Part shown: one piece after another, positions 34,547 to 42,659 of the stretch
Layout of the letters: every line of letters starts with the position of its first letter
Position numbering within the stretch: the first letter of the stretch is position 1
Assembly: GCF_016461715.1 (NCBI RefSeq)
Contig: NZ_JAEMUI010000002.1
Span: forward strand, 62,001-126,000
Source of the DNA: Marinomonas spartinae
GTDB lineage: Bacteria; Pseudomonadota; Gammaproteobacteria; Pseudomonadales; Marinomonadaceae
Direction: 5' to 3'
DNA length: 64,000 bases
The notes under the pieces: generated by a model
What the model was told of the DNA's origin: nothing
The model's input: only the letters and a program-made list of their open reading frames with translations
The model's database searches: none
Made by a program: the position numbers and the translations under genes

Positions 34547-35181
34547 CGAATCAAACAACGGCGATGAATCAATCATTCGCCAAGCCAGTGCTCAGCGAGC
34601 CAGTCAGCGAATACCAGCATGCTTTACTGGCGCTCTTGCCCCGGGGTAACGCCTGGGCCAAGGTGCCAGATTCTCAGTTGGGTAGGCTGATGGCAGGCAT
34701 TAGCGAAGAGTTGGCGCGAGTGGATCAGCGGGCGTTGGATGTCTTAAAAGAATCCCACCCCAGCCAAGCCTATGAAACCTTTGCTCAATGGGAGGCGGAG
34801 TATGGTTTGCCCGATCCTTGCAGCGGGGTGGATCCCTCCTATCAGGAGCGGTTGGCGGCTTTGCTGCAAAGCTATCGTATGAAGGGCAGCCAGAGCCGAG
34901 AGTTTCTGATCGAGATCGCCGCCATCATGGGGTATCAGATCACCATTACCGAATACCAAACGGCTCGCTACGGCCAGCCTTACGGCAGTTTGTATGGGGG
35001 TGAAGATTGGGCCTTTACTTGGCAAATTAACGCGGCGCAATACAGCCCAAAAACACGGCACTATGGCGATCCATGGGGGGATAGATATCGCACCTGGAGC
35101 AACCAACGACTCGAATGTGTGTTCAACCGCCTAAAACAGGCCCATACACACATTATTTTCAAATATATCGAAGAGAAATAA
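34531..35181 (+). CDS. Baseplate/tail protein gp48 (DUF2313)
   Basis: A 216-residue protein with the gp48 pattern: HALLALLPRGNAW near residue 31, RVDQRALDVLKESHPSQAYE, W-E-A-E-Y-G-L-P-D-P-C, and the C-terminal THIIFKY. It connects the wedge to the tail fibres. GGAGAGATCTC precedes the start. The fibre gene follows after two bases. Confidence 0.88.
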   Translation: MGSRLTNQTTAMNQSFAKPVLSEPVSEYQHALLALLPRGNAWAKVPDSQLGRLMAGISEELARVDQRALDVLKESHPSQAYETFAQWEAEYGLPDPCSGVDPSYQERLAALLQSYRMKGSQSREFLIEIAAIMGYQITITEYQTARYGQPYGSLYGGEDWAFTWQINAAQYSPKTRHYGDPWGDRYRTWSNQRLECVFNRLKQAHTHIIFKYIEEK

Positions 35182-35183
35182 TT

Positions 35184-36509
35184 ATGGACTATCCAAAAAG
35201 AGATGACCTTCCAAACGGAAGATTTACCGACGGTGATCCGGCTCACAATATTCTCGCCAGTCGGGACAGCGCCGAACAAATGAATGCGGTGTATGACGAA
35301 ATTCGCGCCGCCATTCAGGCGGGAGGGTTGACGCCGGATGTGAATGATAATACACAGCTTTCGAAGGTTCTGAAGCAATTTGTTGCAAAGAATGTTCAGG
35401 GGGATGGCCTTGGTAATACCGTTTCAGGTATTCGGGGAGAAATAACAACAGAAGATTTTTTTGTGGATAGAAAGCCTGGGCTTTACAAAGTTCAAAATGC
35501 TTCATCTTCTCCAAATCCCAATAGACCTCCTGTTGATACCTGGGGAGGAAGTGAGCTTTATGGCACATTGATGGTAGATCGTTGTGAGTTTTTCGGGGAA
35601 AAAAGAGCCGTCATGATGTTTACGTCTACTGAAAGCGAAATGTTTTGTTGCTGTTCTAATGCTGACTCTTATGGCGAGTGGGTGGCGATTACTCCATACC
35701 ATCAACGCTCCCATATAAAAGTTGCTTCAGGAAGCGAAAATGCGATTGTTTTAACGAGTCAACCTGGGGAAAAGAAGGTTAAGCTCTTTAAAGGAGATGA
35801 TGAATTTCAATTTTATGTGCCTTTAACAAACACAACTGGAGCTGTGTCTTTAGCCATAGATGGGATTGGACCAGTTTCCATTGCCAATGTGGTAAATGCG
35901 AATCAGTTAATTAAAGGCGCTTTAGCCACCGTCAGATTCTTAGAAGGCAAGTTTTGGCTGGTTCGTCAAGTCAACCCGAAAACGGGCAATGATGTAAAAG
36001 ATATCGGAAAGCTAATCGTTGATACGACCGACCATGTGGAATCGGGGGAAATCATGTTAGATGGCTCTTCACTCAGTCGTGCGGAGCATCCCATTTATTG
36101 GGCCAAAGTACAGACTATCTCCAACCTAATAGATCAATCTCAAAAAAACACAGATCCTCAAGCCTACGCTGGCTACTACGGCACAGGAGATGGAATTACA
36201 ACTTTTACTATTCCAACACTGAGTGGGGAGTTTATTCGAGGCTACGACAATGGGCGTGGTGTAGATGTTGGAAGGGTTTTTGGTGCTTTTCAGAATGATG
36301 AATTTGGTTCTCACTCCCACCAAGCTGGCGCAGCTGGAAATTCATCAGCAATAGGTGATATTTCATTTTCTGGCTGGCGTGCTTGGGTTAAAGGAGGAGG
36401 TGTGTCTCAATTAGATGCAACAGGAGATGAGATAAATGCATTAACTATGTCTGGAGGGAATGAGACCCGGCCTCGAAATATTGCTTACTTTTTCAAAACA
36501 CGATTATAA
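35184..36509 (+). CDS. Tail fibre 1
   Basis: A 441-residue fibre; the start at 35184 gives MDYPKRDDLPNGRFTDGDP, the same anchor as in the two later fibres (about residues 1-50). A middle section has the G-L-Y-K-V-Q-N pattern of pyocin-knob-like receptor modules (about 100-165). The C-terminal part (about 185-441) is shared with fibre 2 and includes a tail-collar-like domain (IYWAKVQTISNLIDQ, TFTIPTLSGEFIRGYDNG) and the end YFFKTRL. It would bind a surface receptor. Confidence 0.85.
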   Translation: MDYPKRDDLPNGRFTDGDPAHNILASRDSAEQMNAVYDEIRAAIQAGGLTPDVNDNTQLSKVLKQFVAKNVQGDGLGNTVSGIRGEITTEDFFVDRKPGLYKVQNASSSPNPNRPPVDTWGGSELYGTLMVDRCEFFGEKRAVMMFTSTESEMFCCCSNADSYGEWVAITPYHQRSHIKVASGSENAIVLTSQPGEKKVKLFKGDDEFQFYVPLTNTTGAVSLAIDGIGPVSIANVVNANQLIKGALATVRFLEGKFWLVRQVNPKTGNDVKDIGKLIVDTTDHVESGEIMLDGSSLSRAEHPIYWAKVQTISNLIDQSQKNTDPQAYAGYYGTGDGITTFTIPTLSGEFIRGYDNGRGVDVGRVFGAFQNDEFGSHSHQAGAAGNSSAIGDISFSGWRAWVKGGGVSQLDATGDEINALTMSGGNETRPRNIAYFFKTRL

Positions 36510-36521
36510 GGAGAGATCAAA

Positions 36522-37025
36522 ATGCAATTATATACTTTTAAACAAGGCGAGACTTACCCTGTTTTTGTTGGGCAACTAGAAGCCGCTATCGATTCCGTAA
36601 CGGGAAAAGAATTGATTCCCGCTTATGGTACGCAAGAACCAATCATTGATGAACAATCAGACTTTCAACGCTACTTCAAAGGCGGTAAATGGCAATACGT
36701 TGTCGATCATATCGGTAAGGAATATTGGGATGCCGATGGCACCAAGCACACCATTTCTGAATTGGGTGTAGAGGTACCAAAAGAGGCGCTGTTAGAGGCC
36801 CCTGTGATTCCTCCTAGCACAGAAGAGCTAGCGGCTCAGGCCCGTGCCAAACGCGATGCTTTGGTGGATAGAGTGACACGTGAAATTAACCGCTTGGAAG
36901 ACGCGGGCAAAGACGCCAAAGCATGGCGAGACTATCGTGTCGTCTTACGAAATGTGCCAGAACAAGCAGGCTTCCCACAAGAGATTGATTGGGGCAAACA
37001 GCCAGCGGCTTTCACTGGAAAATAG
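36522..37025 (+). CDS. Tail fibre assembly chaperone
   Basis: A 167-residue protein of the Tfa type: an N-terminal beta part, an acidic/proline linker near residue 90 (APVIPPSTEELAAQARAKRD), a helical section and a final W-R-D-Y-R-V with PQEIDW. Such chaperones fold or trimerise the fibre encoded just upstream. The start is 12 bases after the fibre 1 stop, with AGGAGAGATC before it. Confidence 0.75.
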   Translation: MQLYTFKQGETYPVFVGQLEAAIDSVTGKELIPAYGTQEPIIDEQSDFQRYFKGGKWQYVVDHIGKEYWDADGTKHTISELGVEVPKEALLEAPVIPPSTEELAAQARAKRDALVDRVTREINRLEDAGKDAKAWRDYRVVLRNVPEQAGFPQEIDWGKQPAAFTGK

Positions 37026-37228
37026 GAGTGTAAAATAAAAGCGACTAGTTAAAGCTGAAAATCGCTCTGTCACTGATCTCTAACAGAGGGGACTTGTCCC
37101 TTCTATGAACCATTATTCCTCGCAAGAGAGTGTTGCCCTGTTGGATATAAAACAGTGCTTCACTCTCTTTTTTGCAAGCCTATCTCTCTAAGAGGATAGG
37201 TAACGAATACATTCAAAGGAGACAGTCG

Positions 37229-38221
37229 ATGAACTACCCAGACAGCAATGATCTTTACCAAGGCAAATTTACTGATGGCGACCCACTAACAGGCCTTCCT
37301 GCTAGCCAAGATTCCGCTGAACAAATGAATGCGGTATACGACGAGCTGATTAATCTAATTCGAGAAGGGGATGTGGTCGAAAATGTCAGCGCCTTATCCC
37401 AGCTTGCTTTATCTGTGAAAAACCAAATACGTGGCACCTCCGTTATGACCACCACGGGCGATGCGAATGACATCCAATTGACCTCACCTGCTGGTAAGCA
37501 AACCGTCCAAGCGCTAAAAGACTATGACAAAATTTACTTTCGAGTAAATCTTTCAAATTCGCAGAGTAACGTCACCCTGACTATCGATGGACTAGCTCCT
37601 ATTGCCCTGTCCAATGTAGTAGGCGCGAATCAGCTGTTACAAGGCGCATTGGTGACCGTCACTTACCTCGATGGCCGCTTTTGGCTCACCGAACAGATTA
37701 ATCCCAAAACCGGCAACGATGTAAACGACATCGGCAAACTCATCGTCGACACCACCAACCATACGGCTACTGGGGAAATCGTGCTCGATGGCTCAACACT
37801 GAGCCGTACTGAGCACCCCATCTATTGGGCCAAAGTACAGACCATCTCCAACCTAATCGATCAAGCCCAAAAAGACGCCGACCAGAAGACTTATGCTGGT
37901 TATTATGGCACTGGTGATGGGGAAACGACTTTTACCATTCCAACACTGGGTGGTGAGTTTATTCGTGGCTACGATAATGGACGTGGTGTGGATGCCGGGA
38001 GAAGTGTTGGTAGCTTCCAGTCCAGTATGACATCTATTCCTGATGGTGTGATTATACGAGTTGGATCATTTGGTAATGATGATGGTGCATATGACTCAAA
38101 TGGAATATCAAATACTCGTAATGTGAATGATCAATCTCCAGCTCCTTGGGGGAATTCTAGTACTAAATATTATGAAACTCGTCCTCGTAATATTACATAT
38201 TTTTTCAAAACCCGCCTATAA
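37229..38221 (+). CDS. Tail fibre 2
   Basis: A 330-residue fibre with the anchor MNYPDSNDLYQGKFTDGDP. It lacks the knob-like middle section of fibre 1 but shares the C-terminal half with it (QINPKTGNDVNDIGKLIVDTT, IYWAKVQTISNLIDQ, ETRPRNITYFFKTRL). The region before the last 15 residues is unrelated to that of fibre 1 and looks like a swapped receptor tip. AAAGGAGACAGTCG precedes the ATG and is repeated before fibre 3. The 203-base gap after the first chaperone holds only an inverted repeat (AGAGAGTG/CACTCTCT near 37121-37168). Confidence 0.83.
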   Translation: MNYPDSNDLYQGKFTDGDPLTGLPASQDSAEQMNAVYDELINLIREGDVVENVSALSQLALSVKNQIRGTSVMTTTGDANDIQLTSPAGKQTVQALKDYDKIYFRVNLSNSQSNVTLTIDGLAPIALSNVVGANQLLQGALVTVTYLDGRFWLTEQINPKTGNDVNDIGKLIVDTTNHTATGEIVLDGSTLSRTEHPIYWAKVQTISNLIDQAQKDADQKTYAGYYGTGDGETTFTIPTLGGEFIRGYDNGRGVDAGRSVGSFQSSMTSIPDGVIIRVGSFGNDDGAYDSNGISNTRNVNDQSPAPWGNSSTKYYETRPRNITYFFKTRL

Positions 38222-38240
38222 AAACCAATAGCGATTCTCT

Positions 38241-38278
38241 AAGCCCAGCCGAGATACTTGCTCTGCTGGGCTTTTTTT
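38241..38278 (+). terminator. Terminator after fibre 2
   Basis: AAGCCCAGC, 15-base loop, GCTGGGCTTTTTTT. It separates fibre 3 from the tail operon, so fibre 3 needs its own promoter or read-through. Confidence 0.8.
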
Positions 38279-38497
38279 ACGTCTCTTATTTCTATCTTAA
38301 AAAGCTAACACTGAACCCTGACAGACAGCACCCATCGCGCTTTCCCTGCATTATAAATACCAAGAAAAGCGGCGGGTTTTGCTCAAAACAAGTCTACCTC
38401 TTTTCTTTTTCTTCTCTCAATAAGCGATACCTTGCACCAGCCGCCTTCTGCGTCTGACTCGCTGATTGGAGTAATGACCAAAAATAGGAGACAGTCA

Positions 38498-39565
38498 ATG
38501 AACTACCCAGATAGTAATGACCTTTATAACGGCAAATTTACCGATGGTGATCCAGCTGAGGGGCGATTAGCCAGCATTGCATCAGCGGAACATATGAACG
38601 CGGTTTATGATGAGTTGATTAACGTTATTGAAGGGGCAGGGGAAATCCCGAACCATACAAACCGTAACCAGCTACTTGGCGCGATCAATAGACTTAGAAA
38701 AGACGAGTTATATGATACTGCGACAGATTATTTTGCTACTCAAGGGCGTAAAAACATCTTAGTTAATGGAAAGCCTCAGGTATGGCAAAACGGAGAGTCA
38801 TTTTCGTCAACAGGATACACGGCAGATCAATGGTATACGGTTCTCTCTTCAGCGACTTGCATTCGTGATCCTGACCCTAAAAAGGGCATGTTGATTATCA
38901 TAAACAGTGACAATGGTGATGGTCAGTTTCATCAATTGCTAGAACAGTTGGCAGTCAAGCGATTAAGGGGTCATACGCTAACCTTTAGTGCGGAATATGC
39001 CGTTAATGCGGCTTTTCGAGGTGACTTAAAACTAGAAGTTTTTTATTCAAATAACAGCGATATGGAGCCTTCCGTCAACGCGTCGATTGGGCATAAAAGC
39101 TTTACTCCTTTGTCTTCTAGTACAGGAGTCGAGTCTTTTACCTTTGACGTTCCTACGGATGCAGTAGGGTTGCGAGTGGCATTGCTTCCAGTGTCAAATC
39201 AACCGAAAGGGGCAGAAATGGCGCTTTATAATGCTCAACTTGAATTAGGAGAAAAGGCAACTAGGTTTGAATACAGCCATTATTCTGATGAATTGATACG
39301 CTGCTTTCGCTACTTTTATAAACGAGATAAGCGTATTCATCTTCACTCATATACTGGCAGTACCTATAACCACGATGTGATGTTCCCTACGGCAATGAGA
39401 AGTTTGCCGTCCGTTTCATTAATTGGTGTATACGGAAATGTTGTCGCTCTGTTTAGTGTAAGTACATATAACTGGAGTGTGCTAGGGATCTATCTTCACA
39501 ATAATGATAAAGGTAGTACTTCGGGAAATTATGTCAATGGGCTTATCGCAGACGCTAGGCTGTAA
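38498..39565 (+). CDS. Tail fibre 3 with jelly-roll-like domain
   Basis: A 355-residue fibre with the same anchor (MNYPDSNDLYNGKFTDGDP) but a different body. From about residue 80 it reads like a carbohydrate-binding jelly roll (NILVNGKPQVWQNGESF, TLTFSAEYAVNA, LYNAQLELGEKATRFEYSHYSDELIRC), a layout known from fibres and receptor proteins of other phages. GGAGACAGTCA precedes the ATG. The 276 bases upstream contain the fibre 2 terminator and a pyrimidine-rich stretch. It may be an alternative fibre giving another host range. Confidence 0.8.
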   Translation: MNYPDSNDLYNGKFTDGDPAEGRLASIASAEHMNAVYDELINVIEGAGEIPNHTNRNQLLGAINRLRKDELYDTATDYFATQGRKNILVNGKPQVWQNGESFSSTGYTADQWYTVLSSATCIRDPDPKKGMLIIINSDNGDGQFHQLLEQLAVKRLRGHTLTFSAEYAVNAAFRGDLKLEVFYSNNSDMEPSVNASIGHKSFTPLSSSTGVESFTFDVPTDAVGLRVALLPVSNQPKGAEMALYNAQLELGEKATRFEYSHYSDELIRCFRYFYKRDKRIHLHSYTGSTYNHDVMFPTAMRSLPSVSLIGVYGNVVALFSVSTYNWSVLGIYLHNNDKGSTSGNYVNGLIADARL

Positions 39566-39577
39566 GGAGAGAATAGT

Positions 39578-39958
39578 ATGAACATTTTAAGTGTAAAAGC
39601 ATGTAGCAATGGCTACTTGGTTAATAAAGAAACTTTTGTACCTAACGATTTGGCAAACGCCCATTACTTAAAGGTTCAGCAATGGATTGCTTCAGGTAAT
39701 ACAGTCGAAGATGAGTTTACTGAAGCTGAGCAGCTAGAGCAGAAAAAGACGTCGGCTAACGTGGAATGCACTCGTCGTATCAACGCAAAATGGGATCAAA
39801 TTGGCCAAATTAATGCATCCCTTGGAGTGTACAGCAAAGAGGAGAGTGCCGCATGTGCAGACTGGATAGCACAAAATAGAGGCGCTTTGATGAACCTATT
39901 AAAGCGCGAAGATTTAGTCCGTCTAGATATCAGTGATGATCAACATTGGCCTGTTTGA
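39578..39958 (+). CDS. Probable chaperone of fibre 3
   Basis: A 126-residue protein directly after fibre 3 (12-base gap, the same spacing as fibre 1 to its chaperone, and the same AAGGAGAGA site). It has a short N-terminal beta region and a helical remainder (AEQLEQKKTSANVECTRR, then WIAQNRGALMNLLKREDL). Sequence is not clearly like the Tfa at 36522-37025; the role is by position and general layout. Confidence 0.55.
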   Translation: MNILSVKACSNGYLVNKETFVPNDLANAHYLKVQQWIASGNTVEDEFTEAEQLEQKKTSANVECTRRINAKWDQIGQINASLGVYSKEESAACADWIAQNRGALMNLLKREDLVRLDISDDQHWPV

Positions 39959-40025
39959 TTTTTGTCCCAATAAACACTGATGAAAACATAGTCTACAACA
40001 GGAATTAAACCTTCCAATCTAATTC

Positions 40026-40067
40026 AAAAGCGGCCTATCTTAACCATAGATAAGCCGTTTTTTTGTG
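40026..40067 (+). terminator. Terminator at the right end of the element
   Basis: An imperfect stem (AAAAGCGGCCTATCT with AGATAAGCCGTTTTTT) ending in a T-run, 68 bases after the last phage gene. Confidence 0.7.
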
Positions 40068-40090
40068 ATGCCAATTATTACGGAAAACAC

Positions 40091-40114
40091 TGACATAAAC
40101 AGCAGTACATGACA
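40091..40114 (-). repeat. Putative right terminal inverted repeat
   Basis: The reverse complement reads TGTCA-N14-TGTCA, matching the left end at 10809-10832. On the plus strand the element would end with ACA. The flank GAGCG does not equal the left flank GTGTC. Confidence 0.55.
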
Positions 40115-40153
40115 GAGCGGACTAACTCACAATTTAGTATGCCATTTTAGACG

Positions 40154-41260
40154 TTATAAAACGGTTTTCTTTAGTTGGTCGATGGTTTGTTTTTGGTATT
40201 CCACAAAGTCGGCGCTCGGTTGCTGTAAGCTAATGAATTTTAACAGCGGGTCTTCAACGTCTGTTTTGTGTCCCGATAATGCTTCCATGGTTGCTAAACC
40301 ACAAAAGGGCACATAACTTTCTGCATAGCCTCCCTCATGGGCCAATACTAATCGACCTTCACAGAGTTGCTCGGCTGCTTTTTTGAGCATTGTTGTCATT
40401 GCTCGGAAGGTATTGCTGTGAGCTTGCATTCTCGCTAGAGGGTCAACTGCGTTGGCATCATAACCACAAGCAACGATGATTAAGTCTGGCTTATATGCTT
40501 CTAATGCTGGTAGTACAATTTGTTCGAAAGCATAGATATACGCATCGTGACCACTACCGGGTAGCAGGGGGATGTTAATATTATACCCTTCGCCTTTTCC
40601 TACTCCTCGGTCGTTCGCGCCGGAATAACCAGGCGGAAAGCAATTTTCTTGATGAAGAGAAATGCTGAGCACATCATCACGTTCTAGGTATATATGCTGA
40701 GTACCATTACCATGGTGTACATCCCAGTCGACAACTGCAACGCGCCCTAGGTTGTGTTTCGCTTTTGCTTTTTCAATGGCAATAGGGATGTTTGCTAGAA
40801 AACAAAACCCCATTGCTTCGTTAGGTAGGCAATGGTGGCCTGGTGGTCTGCATAATGCGTACGCATTGATCACTTTCCCTAACATAACGTCCTCTACCGC
40901 TTGGCTTACTAATCCAGACGATAAACAGGCAATTTCAAAGCTGCCGTTGCCAATGCTTGCATTGGGGCCGAGTTCTCCACCGTTGAGATCACTTAACTCT
41001 TTGAATTTTTTAAGATAGCTTTCTGGGTGAATACGTCGTAAATCTTCATAATCAGAAGGAGAGGCGCCATTTACGTTAAGTTTTTGAGTCAAACCCGAGC
41101 GGTCCATTAGATTTTTCAAGCGTCGTTTTGTCTCGGGAGACTCAGCATGGCTGGAGCCAGACGGCGGTTGTACCCAGCCTCCAATAGGAAGGGGGCCGAC
41201 GTAGGATCCAGCAACGTGCCAGAAACAAGTCTCATCATAATAAAAGCCTGTAGTTTTCAT
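40154..41260 (-). CDS. Histone-deacetylase-like amidohydrolase
   Basis: A 368-residue arginase-fold deacetylase of the class II HDAC/acetylpolyamine amidohydrolase family. The active site is visible in CRPPGHHC, GFCFLAN, VVDWDVHHGNGTQ and the distal ACGYDANAVDP; the zinc ligands are the Asp and His of DWDVHH and the Asp of GYDA. It removes acetyl groups from small amines, polyamines or proteins; the substrate cannot be read. The start at 41260 follows AAAGGAAC. It is 111 bases downstream of the LuxR-type gene on the same strand, so they may share control. Confidence 0.87.
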   Translation of the reverse strand: MKTTGFYYDETCFWHVAGSYVGPLPIGGWVQPPSGSSHAESPETKRRLKNLMDRSGLTQKLNVNGASPSDYEDLRRIHPESYLKKFKELSDLNGGELGPNASIGNGSFEIACLSSGLVSQAVEDVMLGKVINAYALCRPPGHHCLPNEAMGFCFLANIPIAIEKAKAKHNLGRVAVVDWDVHHGNGTQHIYLERDDVLSISLHQENCFPPGYSGANDRGVGKGEGYNINIPLLPGSGHDAYIYAFEQIVLPALEAYKPDLIIVACGYDANAVDPLARMQAHSNTFRAMTTMLKKAAEQLCEGRLVLAHEGGYAESYVPFCGLATMEALSGHKTDVEDPLLKFISLQQPSADFVEYQKQTIDQLKKTVL

Positions 41261-41371
41261 TTTATGTTCCTTTTGTGTGTTTTTGAACGTAGTTAGCCCC
41301 AAGCGGCATTTTAGTGCTTGTGAGGATTTCTTATTAGAAGGTTGTTATTTGAGAACTGAGCTATGAATTGG

Positions 41372-42370
41372 CTAAGAGCTATTTGTCTTGGGTATTTCGG
41401 CTAATAAACGACTGATATCGGCCTTATTGTGTACTTCAAGTTTGGTATAAATGGATTTTATGTAGTATCGGACGGTATTGGGTGAAATGCCTATTTCTTG
41501 GGCGATTTCTTTGTAGGTAAAGCCTTGTCCAAAGCGGAGAGCCACTTCTTTTTCCCTGGTTGATAGTTGATCAATGGCAGAGATGGGGTGGGCAAGCAGT
41601 AGAAAAACATCGTCCTTCGCTTGAATATCAATGACCAGATGACGGCCATTAATGCTCTTTTGAGTAGGGTTAAAGGGTAATTGTGGTCCATGCCAATCTG
41701 GGTATTCTGTTTGAATTAATTCAGCAAAAGCCGGCTCGCTACTGCGTAAAAGACCATTGTTATCACAGGTGGCAAGTACAACATCGGTACCATTTTGGGA
41801 GCCAAAAAGTGCGTGACAGTTTCGAATATGATTAATGGATGAAGCCGCAAGTAAATGGGGCATTAATGCTTGAAAGAGTTGTTGCTCCAATGTTGAAAAC
41901 ATCGGTGCGTATTTGTCTCGATATATACTTAGGTGGTTGCCTAGTCCAGAAATTGTATCATTGTGTTGCACACACATGATTTTGTTAAAATGAAACTCAT
42001 GACCAAGTTTTATTAAATGCTCTGACACCTTGTCAGTTTGTAGATTTATACTAATGGCCTCACCGAAGTTTTTTTGAACCAATTCGATGGTATTGTCAAA
42101 AAAACGCATCTTATGCCACGCATCGAAATAGTTGTCCGGCAAGTTGTAGAAGTAGCAACTGTGCATTGCGCCAGGTGTATAGATGATCTCAGAGCCTCTG
42201 CCCCACCAAGCCGACTTAAAGGGAATCATTGATTGAAGACATTCTAGTATCGTTTCCAGAAAACGTTCCAAAGGTTCTTCACGTGCCAACCGATAGACCT
42301 CAAGCAGCGTTCTACTGAAAGCGTCGATAATGGCGCCCTCGGAAGTAAAATAGTGATCTAATTTTGGCAT
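41372..42370 (-). CDS. LuxR-type transcription regulator
   Basis: A 332-residue protein. About 260 residues of sensor-like N-terminus (no receiver phospho-site and no clear autoinducer motif) are followed by a GerE-type helix-turn-helix: LSTREKEVALRFGQGFTYKE, then IAQEIGISPNTVRYYIKSIYTKL. It probably controls the deacetylase gene downstream. A perfect palindrome 71 bases upstream of its start (42442-42457) may be its own operator. Ligand unknown. Confidence 0.82.
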   Translation of the reverse strand: MPKLDHYFTSEGAIIDAFSRTLLEVYRLAREEPLERFLETILECLQSMIPFKSAWWGRGSEIIYTPGAMHSCYFYNLPDNYFDAWHKMRFFDNTIELVQKNFGEAISINLQTDKVSEHLIKLGHEFHFNKIMCVQHNDTISGLGNHLSIYRDKYAPMFSTLEQQLFQALMPHLLAASSINHIRNCHALFGSQNGTDVVLATCDNNGLLRSSEPAFAELIQTEYPDWHGPQLPFNPTQKSINGRHLVIDIQAKDDVFLLLAHPISAIDQLSTREKEVALRFGQGFTYKEIAQEIGISPNTVRYYIKSIYTKLEVHNKADISRLLAEIPKTNSS

Positions 42371-42441
42371 TTCGACTCCAGTCTGAGCGATCCTAAAATT
42401 GACTATAAATTGATCTTATCCCTATTTTTGATCGGTAAATA

Positions 42442-42457
42442 CCCTACAGATGTAGGG
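42442..42457. promoter_or_regulatory. Palindromic candidate operator
   Basis: CCCTACA-GA-TGTAGGG, a perfect 16-base dyad upstream of the LuxR-type gene. The size and symmetry suit a dimeric GerE-type binding site. The rest of the 289-base gap to csiV shows no gene; a GGAAGCGCTTCC palindrome lies near 42582. Confidence 0.5.
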
Positions 42458-42659
42458 GGAGTGGTAAAAAATAAGCGGGTTTCAAGCTGAAATGTTATGT
42501 AAACAGACATTTTCTGGTTGGGTCTTTTGTATGAGCAACTTAACTTATGTTAAGCGGGAGAGTGATGCATTAACAAAGAGAGGAAGCGCTTCCTTGCATT
42601 GAGTTTTGGTCTTCCTTTAACCCCTTTATTCCAAATTACCTATCGATTAATGCATTGTC

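Larger units (their letters stand above)
10809..40114 (+). mobile_element. Headless Mu-like transposable element with cargo
   Basis: About 29.3 kb with the gene order of phage Mu: repressor (minus strand), ner, A, B, early genes, mor, lysis genes, then the tail genes in Mu order from gp37 to gp48 and the fibres. The whole head module (terminases, portal, F/gp30, protease-scaffold, capsid, gp36) is absent. In its place lie a PemK/MazF-like gene, a DUF6881-like gene and mesD-mesX. The ends are placed at inverted repeats with TGTCA-N14-TGTCA on both sides, giving 5'-TG...CA-3' termini. No matching 5-base target duplication is seen (GTGTC left, GAGCG right), so the exact ends are tentative. Confidence 0.85.

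Noticed and set aside
35184..38221. Diversity-generating retroelement acting on fibre tips
   Set aside because: No reverse transcriptase, no template repeat and no C-type-lectin end were found; differences look like block exchange.
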